From an uncultured Clostridia bacterium (GTDB lineage Bacteria > Bacillota > Clostridia > Oscillospirales > CAG-382), in contig CAJOMW010000054.1 in the NCBI GenBank assembly GCA_905235695.1, positions 1 through 10,879 of the forward strand: DNA of 10,879 bases, read 5' to 3'. Positions 1 to 5,207 of this stretch are shown here, in pieces. A model generated the notes under the pieces. The model did no database searches. It was not told the DNA's origin and saw only the letters and a program-made list of their open reading frames with translations. Both the position numbers and the translations under genes were made by a program. Positions within the stretch are counted from its first letter, which is position 1; every line of letters starts with the position of its first letter.

Positions 1-110
1 TCAAACAAATTAAGCGTTTCAAAGCTTTCCGATATTGTCTGCAAAGCCTTTTGGGCGAGCATAAGCGTCCGTGACTCGGGCCTTGCGCATGCGTTGATAA
101 ATAAAACCAT
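1..110 (-). CDS. NAD(P)H/FMN-type oxidoreductase, flavodoxin fold (N-terminal fragment, runs off window)
   Basis: The minus strand encodes 36 codons from an ATG at 110, open to the window edge. The start reads MVLFINACARPESRT, the beta-1 strand and phosphate-binding loop pattern of flavodoxin-like NAD(P)H oxidoreductases (quinone reductase / FMN reductase group), in which an INAC-R..SRT loop holds the flavin phosphate. A purine-rich site (GAGGG) lies about 7 nt before the ATG. Family members reduce flavins, quinones or azo compounds in the cytoplasm; the exact substrate cannot be told from this fragment. It lies 110 bp downstream of the cysteine desulfurase on the same strand with no convincing GC-rich terminator between, so read-through from that gene is possible. 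It could also belong to a wider flavodoxin-fold family. Confidence 0.6.
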   Translation of the reverse strand, partial: MVLFINACARPESRTLMLAQKALQTISESFETLNLF

Positions 111-220
111 TAACGTACCCTCACAATCTGATTATCAAACAAATAACCTAAATAACATCATGGAATATTCCAATCATAATGAGTATTGTTCCTGTTATAA
201 GCGCTTTTTATAAATAAAAA

Positions 221-1360
221 TTACTGTGCTCTCAGGCGCACTACTGCGTCTCTCACGCACTCTGCAATATATTTTGCTTCCTCCATCGTGTTTTCCTCCG
301 AAAGAGTAAGCCTCAGCGCACCCTTTGCCTCTTTTTCGCTTCTGCCGATGGACAGCAGCACGTGACTCGGCTCAAGCGAACCCGACATACACGCCGAGCC
401 TGCCGAAGCGCATATACCTTTTTCGCAAAGAAGCACGAGGAGCGACTCTCCGCTCACGTTTTCAAAGCAGACGTTTACGTTTCCCGGAAGTCTGCTTTCT
501 CCTGAGCCGTTAAGACGGGTGCCGGGAATCTTCAGAAGCTCGTCTGTCAGAAAGCTGCGCAAGGCGGAGACTTTTTCCGCATTTGCTTCAATGTTCTTTG
601 CCTGTTCCGTCAGCGCCGCCGCCATACCGGCTATTGCGGGGACGTTCTCCGTGCCTGCCCGATAACCCCGCTCCTGACCTCCGCCGAGCAAAAGCCTTGT
701 GAGCTGTACGCCTTTTCTCGCATACAGCACAGCCGCACCTTTTGGTCCGTGAAACTTGTGCGAAGAGAATGACATAAGGTCGATATTGTCACGCCCGACG
801 TCTATATCAACGTGTCCTACTGCCTGTACCGCATCGGTGTGGAATAATACTCCCCGCTTTCTGCATATTTCTCCTATTTCCTTTATCGGCTGGATAGTGC
901 CAATCTCGTTGTTTGCGTACATGACGGAGACAAGGCAAGTGTCGTCCCTTATCGCGTCCGCAAGCTCGCTTGCCCTTATGATACCGTCTTCGTGAACGCC
1001 GAGAAGCGTTACTTCAAATCCGTCTTTTTCAAGCTTTTTGAGGGCTTCGAGAACGGCGTGATGCTCAAACGCAGTGGATATGATATGCGTTTTTCCCTGA
1101 CTTTTTCCAATCCGGGCGGCGGACAGGAGAGCCTGATTGTCCGACTCACTGCCGCTTGACGTAAAATATATTTCGCTCGGCTTACAGCGTATAACGTCCG
1201 CTGTTTTTCTTCTCGCACCGTCGAGAACGGCCTTTGCCCTTTGTCCCTCCGGGTGTATGCTTGAAGGATTTGCATATATCTCATCAAGGCAGGGGAGCAT
1301 GGCGTCTATTGCGGCTCTGCAAACCTTCGTTGTCGCCGCATTGTCGGCGTATACCGTCAT
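221..1360 (-). CDS. nifS: Cysteine desulfurase, NifS/IscS family (PLP-dependent)
   Basis: A 379-residue class V aminotransferase-fold enzyme that takes sulfur from L-cysteine, giving alanine and an enzyme persulfide used for Fe-S clusters, thiolated tRNA or cofactors. Visible signatures: N-terminal YADNAATT; the cofactor-stacking histidine in FEHHAV (about residues 98-103); HTDAVQA (174-180) with the PLP-contacting Asp176 and Gln179; the Schiff-base Lys202 in SSHKFHGPKG; RAGTEN (234-239); and the persulfide cysteine Cys324 in SAGSACMSG. Length is normal. The ATG at 1360 is preceded by GAGGGAGGGG with a 4-nt gap. It is read divergently from cysK, the cysteine-making gene, from a consensus promoter at 1436-1464. 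No nifU/iscU scaffold gene is next to it in the window, so the acceptor pathway is not shown. The family is certain; the symbol is generic. Confidence 0.96.
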   Translation of the reverse strand: MTVYADNAATTKVCRAAIDAMLPCLDEIYANPSSIHPEGQRAKAVLDGARRKTADVIRCKPSEIYFTSSGSESDNQALLSAARIGKSQGKTHIISTAFEHHAVLEALKKLEKDGFEVTLLGVHEDGIIRASELADAIRDDTCLVSVMYANNEIGTIQPIKEIGEICRKRGVLFHTDAVQAVGHVDIDVGRDNIDLMSFSSHKFHGPKGAAVLYARKGVQLTRLLLGGGQERGYRAGTENVPAIAGMAAALTEQAKNIEANAEKVSALRSFLTDELLKIPGTRLNGSGESRLPGNVNVCFENVSGESLLVLLCEKGICASAGSACMSGSLEPSHVLLSIGRSEKEAKGALRLTLSEENTMEEAKYIAECVRDAVVRLRAQ

Positions 1361-1435
1361 TTTACCCCTCCCTCATAAATGCACAAAACCTTCACAATTT
1401 AATATAATATTATTAAACTTACTGAAATCATAAGC

Positions 1436-1464
1436 ATTATACGCTAAAATCGCGTTATTGTCAA
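1436..1464 (-). promoter_or_regulatory. Consensus sigma-A promoter for the cysteine desulfurase gene
   Basis: Read on the minus strand, TTGACA (1464-1459) and TATAAT (1441-1436) are separated by exactly 17 nt. Both hexamers are perfect. The expected start of transcription is near 1428-1430, leaving a leader of about 70 nt before the ATG at 1360. An AT-rich inverted repeat (arms 1398-1404 and 1411-1417) lies inside that leader. Confidence 0.88.
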
Positions 1465-1508
1465 GGCGTGCGAAATAAAAATAATTTCCGTTTTTTTCAA
1501 AAAAAGTC

Positions 1509-1537
1509 TTGACAAAACGCTTTTATAATGCTATAAT
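1509..1537 (+). promoter_or_regulatory. Consensus sigma-A promoter for cysK
   Basis: TTGACA (1509-1514), a 17-nt spacer and TATAAT (1532-1537) match the vegetative promoter consensus perfectly. A second TATAAT sits at 1524-1529 but its spacing to TTGACA is too short. Transcription should start near 1543-1546, giving a leader of about 80 nt. The -35 box is 44 bp from the -35 box of the divergent desulfurase promoter. Confidence 0.9.
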
Positions 1538-1568
1538 GCCTATAAAGCCAGTAGGTGATATAGGAATT
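1535..1568. promoter_or_regulatory. Candidate operator: near-perfect dyad at the cysK transcription start
   Basis: AATGCCTATA (1535-1544) and TATAGGAATT (1559-1568) form an inverted repeat matching at 9 of 10 positions around a 14-nt centre. It overlaps the end of the -10 box and the expected start point, the usual position for a repressor. Size and the ATTCCTAT-type arm resemble dyads bound by Rrf2-family regulators (CymR/IscR types) that control cysteine genes in Firmicutes. The dyad is seen directly; the regulator is inferred and no regulator gene is in the window. Confidence 0.5.
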
Positions 1569-1586
1569 GCCGAAAAGGCAATCTCC
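1563..1586 (+). other. Leader stem-loop upstream of cysK
   Basis: ATTGCC (1566-1571) pairs with GGCAAT (1577-1582) around a GAAAA loop, and GGA (1563-1565) can extend the stem with TCC (1584-1586) across a one-base bulge. It lies in the 5' leader about 40 nt before the cysK start. No U-run follows, so it is not a terminator; it may stabilise the mRNA. It shares bases with the right arm of the dyad at 1535-1568. Confidence 0.4.
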
Positions 1587-1626
1587 CGTATCAAAAAAAC
1601 AATATATAAAAAAGGAGATAATCACT

Positions 1627-2556
1627 ATGAAAACCTATGCAAGAATTACCGATCTTATCGGCGGAACCCCATTACTTGAACTGAAAAACTACGAAGCAAA
1701 CAATGAGCTTTCGGCAACCATTCTCGCAAAGCTCGAGTATTTCAATCCGGCAGGAAGCGTCAAGGACAGAATTGCAAAGGCAATGATAGACGACGCCGAG
1801 GCAAAGGGCGCGCTCAAGAAGGGTGCGGTTATAATCGAGCCGACCAGCGGCAACACCGGTATAGGCCTTGCGGCGGTTGCGGCTTCGAGAGGATATAAGA
1901 TAATCCTCACCATGCCCGAGACCATGAGCATTGAGCGCAGAAACCTTCTCAAGGCATACGGCGCAGAGCTCGTCCTCACCGATGGTGCAAAGGGCATGAA
2001 GGGCGCAATAGAAAAGGCAAATGAGCTTGCCGCATCCACCCCCGGAAGCTTTATCCCCAGCCAGTTTACAAACCCTGCAAACCCCGAAGTACACAAGAAG
2101 ACCACCGGTCCCGAGATATGGGAAGACACCGACGGCAAGGTTGACATTTTTGTGGCAGGCGTCGGCACGGGCGGAACGATTTCGGGTGTCGGCGAATACT
2201 TAAAGTCAAAGAATCCGAACGTCAAGGTAGTTGCAGTTGAACCTGCAGGCTCACCCGTTCTTTCAAAGGGAACGCCCGGTCCTCACAAGATACAGGGAAT
2301 AGGCGCAGGATTTGTTCCGGATACGCTGAATACAGATATTTATGATGAAATAATCACGGTTGAGAATGAAGAAGCTTTTGAAACCGGCAGAGCGCTCGCA
2401 AAGAAGGAAGGACTTCTCGTAGGTATTTCCTCAGGTGCTGCAGTATACGCCGCAACGGTTCTCGCAAAGCGTCCCGAAAACAAGGGCAAAGTAATAGTAG
2501 CGCTTCTTCCGGACACGGGTGATAGATATCTCTCGACTCCTATGTTCTCGGAATAA
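1627..2556 (+). CDS. cysK: Cysteine synthase (O-acetylserine sulfhydrylase)
   Basis: A 309-residue fold-type II PLP enzyme that joins O-acetylserine and sulfide to make L-cysteine in the cytoplasm. Visible signatures: IGGTPLLEL near the N-terminus; the PLP lysine Lys46 in NPAGSVKDR; the substrate loop EPTSGNTGIG (71-80); the phosphate-binding GTGGTISG (180-187); GISSGA (267-272) with the pyridine-nitrogen serine; and the C-terminal LPDTGDRYLST. Length is normal. The ATG at 1627 is chosen because AAAGGAG lies 9 nt before it and homologues begin at this point; a longer reading from a TTG at 1567 would run through the leader hairpin and is not supported. It has its own perfect promoter and terminator, so it is monocistronic. 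Adenosine- or serine-based relatives (cystathionine beta-synthase type) are less likely given the CysK-type motifs. Confidence 0.96.
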   Translation: MKTYARITDLIGGTPLLELKNYEANNELSATILAKLEYFNPAGSVKDRIAKAMIDDAEAKGALKKGAVIIEPTSGNTGIGLAAVAASRGYKIILTMPETMSIERRNLLKAYGAELVLTDGAKGMKGAIEKANELAASTPGSFIPSQFTNPANPEVHKKTTGPEIWEDTDGKVDIFVAGVGTGGTISGVGEYLKSKNPNVKVVAVEPAGSPVLSKGTPGPHKIQGIGAGFVPDTLNTDIYDEIITVENEEAFETGRALAKKEGLLVGISSGAAVYAATVLAKRPENKGKVIVALLPDTGDRYLSTPMFSE

Positions 2557-2593
2557 TGCGAATCTCCGCAACGGAGCGGAAATAAACCTATAA

Positions 2594-2640
2594 AAACTCC
2601 GCCTTTTCACGTTTTATGATACGAGGCGGAGTTTATTTTT
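2594..2640 (+). terminator. Intrinsic terminator of cysK
   Basis: AAACTCCGCC (2594-2603) pairs perfectly with GGCGGAGTTT (2625-2634), then ATTTTT. The loop is long (21 nt) and AT-rich. It starts 38 nt after the cysK stop codon. Confidence 0.9.
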
Positions 2641-2659
2641 AAAAAATTCGACTTTTTAC

Positions 2660-2688
2660 TTTATTTTTCCGTCAAAATCTGTTATAGT
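2660..2688 (+). promoter_or_regulatory. Probable luxS promoter
   Basis: TATAGT (2683-2688) is a good -10 box. The best -35 at 17-nt spacing is a weak TTTATT (2660-2665). It sits after the cysK terminator and about 50 nt before the luxS ATG, so luxS needs a promoter here, but the -35 box is far from consensus and the element may need an activator. Confidence 0.45.
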
Positions 2689-2740
2689 ATTACCGATGAT
2701 AAATTTTGACAGTCGAAAGACTCTGAAAGGAGAAATAAAC

Positions 2741-3265
2741 ATGGATCTGATACCAAGCTTTTCGGTAGATCATACAAAAATTATTCCCGGCATATTCACA
2801 AGCCGCGTCGACAAGGTGGGCGGCGGCATTGTCACGACCTATGATATCAGGCTCACAAGACCGAACGCAGAGCCTGCAATAGATGTTGCGGCAATGCACT
2901 CGCTCGAGCACCTGATCGCAACCTTTCTCAGAAACGATCCCGATTGGAAAGACGAGATAATCTACTGGGGGCCTATGGGGTGTCTTACGGGGTTTTACCT
3001 CATACTGAAAGGCGATCGCCATCCGAAAGATATATATGATCTTTTGCTCAGAGCCTTCAAATCCGTGAAGGACGCCGAGAGCGTTCCGGGCGCAACGGCA
3101 AAAAACTGCGGGTATTACCTCATGCATAACCTCGAAATGGCAAAATGGTATGCGGCAAGATTTGCAGATTACCTCGAGTCGAACTCCGGAAATCCCGAAA
3201 TTTTCGAGTATCCTAAAACGGACAGGCTCATAACGGATGACGGACAGCATTTCTACGATTCGTAA
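2741..3265 (+). CDS. luxS: S-ribosylhomocysteine lyase LuxS
   Basis: A 174-residue LuxS, which splits S-ribosylhomocysteine into homocysteine and 4,5-dihydroxypentane-2,3-dione, the AI-2 precursor. All key residues are present: His11 in SVDHTK; the metal ligands His53 and His57 with Glu56 in HSLEHL (53-58); the catalytic Cys81 in GPMGCLTGFY; and the metal-ligand Cys123 in NCGYYL. The ATG at 2741 is chosen because AAAGGAG (2726-2732) lies 8 nt upstream and the protein then begins like other LuxS enzymes; an upstream in-frame ATG at 2696 adds 15 unconserved residues. Downstream, after 17 nt, come remnants of transsulfuration genes that would have used the homocysteine. No nucleosidase gene (mtnN/pfs) is in the window. 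Confidence 0.97.
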   Translation: MDLIPSFSVDHTKIIPGIFTSRVDKVGGGIVTTYDIRLTRPNAEPAIDVAAMHSLEHLIATFLRNDPDWKDEIIYWGPMGCLTGFYLILKGDRHPKDIYDLLLRAFKSVKDAESVPGATAKNCGYYLMHNLEMAKWYAARFADYLESNSGNPEIFEYPKTDRLITDDGQHFYDS

Positions 3266-3282
3266 TACAAGGAGAAACATAA

Positions 3283-3462
3283 ATGTCAGAGTACAAGAAA
3301 ATAGAGTCTGCACTCATTCACGGCGGAATCTACGGAGACAGTGAAACGGGCGCAGTAAACGTCCCTATATACCAGACTTCGACCTACGAACAGCACGGCA
3401 TAGGCGAAAACCCGAAGTGGGAGTATTCGCGCACGGGCAATCCCACAAGGGCAATATTGTGA
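3283..3462 (+). pseudogene. mccB: Cystathionine gamma-lyase/synthase N-terminal remnant (mccB-like), truncated
   Basis: An ATG at 3283 with AAGGAG 8 nt upstream opens a 59-codon frame, 17 nt after luxS. Its first 56 or so residues are a textbook N-terminus of the Cys/Met-metabolism PLP family: ALIHGG near residue 10, TGAVNVPIYQTSTY (22-35) and YSRTGNPTR (48-56). It then hits a stop at 3460. Family members are about 380 residues; the PLP lysine and all of the large domain are missing, so it cannot be an active enzyme. Right after NPTR the DNA continues as the tail of a different gene in another frame (3447-3515), which points to an internal deletion rather than a point mutation. MccB-type gamma-lyase and MetB-type gamma-synthase cannot be separated from this N-terminus; the luxS neighbour and mccA-like tail favour mccB. 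Confidence 0.85.
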
Positions 3463-3515
3463 CCATACTTCCCGACAGGGGAGACAGATACTTCAGCAAA
3501 GGACTTTATGAATGA
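3447..3515 (+). pseudogene. mccA: Cysteine synthase/cystathionine beta-synthase C-terminal remnant (mccA-like)
   Basis: Read in the frame of 3447, the DNA encodes KGNIVTILPDRGDRYFSKGL then YE and a TGA at 3513. This is the C-terminal strand and tail of the CysK/cystathionine beta-synthase family; the intact CysK in this window has NKGKVIVALLPDTGDRYLST at the same place. Sequence differences show it came from a separate paralogue, not from a copy of that cysK. No start codon or ribosome site serves this frame, so it is not translated by itself. The gene was probably mccA (O-acetylserine-dependent cystathionine beta-synthase), partner of mccB. A terminator follows 5 nt after its stop, as expected for the last gene of an operon. 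Confidence 0.8.
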
Positions 3516-3519
3516 AATG

Positions 3520-3543
3520 GGCAGGCAGAAAGCCTGCCTTTTT
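3520..3543 (+). terminator. Intrinsic terminator of the luxS unit
   Basis: GGCAGGC (3520-3526), loop AGAAA, GCCTGCC (3532-3538) and TTTTT (3539-3543). A strong, compact terminator that ends the luxS and mccB/mccA remnant transcript. Confidence 0.93.
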
Positions 3544-3602
3544 CATATAAATCAAGGTTTATAAGGCTCAGAAAGTTTTATCAAAAAAATTATCAAAAAA
3601 TC

Positions 3603-3631
3603 TTGACAAACTCCCTGCAAGGTGATATAAT
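3603..3631 (+). promoter_or_regulatory. Consensus sigma-A promoter for tRNA-Thr
   Basis: TTGACA (3603-3608), 17 nt, TATAAT (3626-3631), a perfect match. The expected start is near 3638. A hairpin in the tRNA 5' leader, TTGAGC (3642-3647) with GCTCAA (3653-3658), lies between the start and the mature tRNA. Confidence 0.9.
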
Positions 3632-3673
3632 AACCTTGCTTTTGAGCGGTGTGCTCAAGAGAAAATTATATAT

Positions 3674-3748
3674 GCTGGTGTGGCGCAGTGGTAGCGCAAT
3701 TGATTCGTAATCAATAGGCCATGAGTTCAAATCTCATCACCAGCTCCA
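3674..3748 (+). tRNA. tRNA-Thr (anticodon CGT)
   Basis: A full cloverleaf can be drawn. Acceptor GCTGGTG (3674-3680) pairs with CACCAGC (3738-3744); D stem GCGC/GCGC around AGTGGTA; anticodon stem ATTGA/TCAAT with loop TTCGTAA, giving anticodon CGT for the threonine codon ACG; variable AGGCC; T stem ATGAG/CTCAT with loop TTCAAAT. The discriminator base is T3745 and CCA is encoded (3746-3748). It is a single tRNA with its own promoter and terminator. No integrase or duplicated 3' end was seen nearby. Confidence 0.95.
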
Positions 3749-3750
3749 AA

Positions 3751-3780
3751 GGCGCACTTTTTATAAGGTGCGCTTTTTTT
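3751..3780 (+). terminator. Intrinsic terminator of tRNA-Thr
   Basis: GCGCAC (3752-3757) pairs with GTGCGC (3768-3773), followed by seven T residues. It starts 3 nt after the encoded CCA. Confidence 0.92.
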
Positions 3781-4005
3781 GGCTCTGATTACGAGAATCG
3801 CAGTAAAACAGTATCAATATGTTGGCAGAACATGAAAGCACAAATGAATATATTTTAAAATATGCACAAATATATTCATACTCGCATTTGGATTTATACG
3901 GATAAATTCGCATTATAGAGCAAAATTATTTGATAATTGTTTAAAATATACTATAAACAGCCGAAGAAAATGCAAAGTTTCGGCAAGTTTTAAAGAAGAT
4001 GAATA

Positions 4006-4034
4006 TTGACAAGCGGAATAAATAATGATATAAT
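4006..4034 (+). promoter_or_regulatory. Consensus sigma-A promoter for the carA-carB-DUF1538-PII operon
   Basis: TTGACA (4006-4011), 17-nt spacer, TATAAT (4029-4034), a perfect match. Transcription should start near 4041, leaving a leader of about 65 nt. It is the only clear promoter before the four plus-strand genes that end at 10636. Confidence 0.9.
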
Positions 4035-4035
4035 A

Positions 4036-4055
4036 TTTATGCACACTTTTATGCA
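4036..4055. repeat. Two TTTATGCA direct repeats at the carA transcription start
   Basis: TTTATGCA occurs at 4036-4043 and 4048-4055, 12 bp apart start to start, so on about the same DNA face. Position immediately after the -10 box suits an operator. Arginine- or pyrimidine-responsive control would make sense for carA, but the binding protein cannot be identified from sequence. Confidence 0.4.
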
Positions 4056-4106
4056 AATAAAAGATGAGATAAAAAACTCTTTTTTCAAAAAAGGATCTGG
4101 TGGAGA

Positions 4107-5207
4107 ATGAAAAAAGCTTTTGATAAAAAAATAGTTCTCGAAGACGGCAGCGAGTACTACGGCTACGCCTTCGGCGACACGAAAACAGAGTCCGTATGCG
4201 AGATAGTGTTCAATACGTCAATGGTCGGTTACCAGGAGATACTCTCCGATCCGTCGTATACCGCTCAGATGGTCGTCATGACGTATCCGCTTATAGGCAA
4301 CTACGGCATATCCGACGATGACTACGAGACAAAGACGCCGACGATCGGCGGACTGATAGTTCGAGAATACAACGATTTCCCGTCAAATTTCAGATATACC
4401 AAAACCCTCTCCGAGGTCATGCAGGAGTACCGTATACCGGGTATCTGCGGTATAGATACGAGAAAGCTCACAAGATCCATAAGAGACTACGGCAGCAGGC
4501 GCGTCATAATAACCGACGTCGACACGACCGTAGAGCAGGCGCTGAAAAAAATCAGCGAAGCGCCCGTAAGACACGACGTCGTCCCCTTCGTATCCACCAA
4601 AAAGCGCTGGTATTCGAGAACGCCTGATCCGATCTTCAATGTAGTAGCCGTCGACTGCGGCATAAAGCTGAATATAATACGCTCGCTGAATGCAAGGGGC
4701 TGTAACGTGACGGTAGTTCCGTACGACACGTCTGCCGAAACAGTCGAAGCAATGCACCCGGACGGAATATTCCTCTCGAACGGCCCCGGCGATCCCGAGG
4801 ACGTAACGCAGGTTATAGAGCTTGTCAGAAAGCTGCGCGGAAAGTACCCGATATTCGGGATATGTCTCGGGCATCAGCTCATATCCCTCGCTTACGGCGC
4901 AAAGACTTACAAGCTCAAATTCGGACACCGCGGCGGAAACCACCCGGTAAAGAATCTTGAAACCGGAAAGTTAGAGATAACGAGCCAGAATCACTCTTAC
5001 GCCGTTGACGCTGACAGCGTAGAGAATACGGACCTTGAAATAACGCATATAAACATACTTGACAACACGGTAGAGGGCGTCGAATGTAAGAAGGACAAGG
5101 TTTTCTCCGTGCAGTATCACCCCGAAAGCTCTCCCGGACCGCAGGACAGCTCATACCTGTTTGACAAGTTTATCTCGATAATGAAAGGAGACTCCGCAGA
5201 TGCCTAA
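4107..5207 (+). CDS. carA: Carbamoyl-phosphate synthase, small (glutamine amidotransferase) subunit
   Basis: A 366-residue CarA, which hydrolyses glutamine and channels ammonia to CarB for carbamoyl phosphate synthesis (pyrimidines and arginine). The N-terminal CPSase small domain (about 1-170) includes FNTSMVGYQEILSDPSY and GICGIDTRKLTR. The class I amidotransferase domain (about 178-360) has the nucleophile Cys253 in GICLGHQ, the oxyanion region SNGPGDP (224-230) and His338/Glu340 in YHPES. Length and motifs are normal, so it should be active. The ATG at 4107 is served by AAGGA (4091-4095) or the closer GGTGGAG; the first is the 3' arm of a small T6/A6 hairpin (4079-4093) that could mask it. 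Its last 8 bases overlap the start of carB, indicating translational coupling. Confidence 0.97.
   Translation: MKKAFDKKIVLEDGSEYYGYAFGDTKTESVCEIVFNTSMVGYQEILSDPSYTAQMVVMTYPLIGNYGISDDDYETKTPTIGGLIVREYNDFPSNFRYTKTLSEVMQEYRIPGICGIDTRKLTRSIRDYGSRRVIITDVDTTVEQALKKISEAPVRHDVVPFVSTKKRWYSRTPDPIFNVVAVDCGIKLNIIRSLNARGCNVTVVPYDTSAETVEAMHPDGIFLSNGPGDPEDVTQVIELVRKLRGKYPIFGICLGHQLISLAYGAKTYKLKFGHRGGNHPVKNLETGKLEITSQNHSYAVDADSVENTDLEITHINILDNTVEGVECKKDKVFSVQYHPESSPGPQDSSYLFDKFISIMKGDSADA

Larger units (their letters stand above)
3781..4106. other. AT-rich intergenic region upstream of carA, no gene seen
   Basis: A 326-bp stretch with no convincing gene. It holds a 10-bp inverted repeat, ATGAATATAT (3844-3853) with ATATATTCAT (3870-3879), separated by 16 nt; a hairpin GCCGAA (3960-3965) / TTCGGC (3979-3984); the carA promoter at 4006-4034; and ATGCA elements at 3862, 3970, 4039 and 4051. 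TGAAT/ATTCA half-sites are reminiscent of arginine-repressor boxes, but the spacing does not match the known box exactly. A 28-codon ATG frame at 3819-3905 has no ribosome site and was not accepted as a gene. Confidence 0.6.

Noticed and set aside
1567..1626. N-terminal extension of CysK from a TTG at 1567
   Set aside because: It runs through a leader hairpin, is not CysK-like, and the ATG at 1627 has a strong ribosome site at the right distance.
2563..2579. Small hairpin CTCCG-CAA-CGGAG after cysK
   Set aside because: Short stem without a T-run; the real terminator is at 2594-2640.
2711..2722. AGTC-GAAA-GACT hairpin in the luxS leader
   Set aside because: Only 4 bp and expected by chance; no riboswitch core (SAM or SAH type) could be recognised around it.
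2696..2740. Upstream in-frame ATG for LuxS
   Set aside because: It would lie only about 8 nt after the -10 box and adds residues not seen in LuxS; the ATG at 2741 has the ribosome site.
3786..3799. TGATTACGAGAATC resembling the inverted anticodon arm of the tRNA just upstream, possible attachment-site or tRNA fragment
   Set aside because: Only 8 consecutive bases match, and there is no integrase or repeated tRNA 3' end.
3819..3905. 28-codon frame (MLAEHESTNEYILK...) upstream of carA
   Set aside because: No ribosome site, AT-rich composition, sits on the inverted repeat, and it has no arginine run or other leader-peptide feature.
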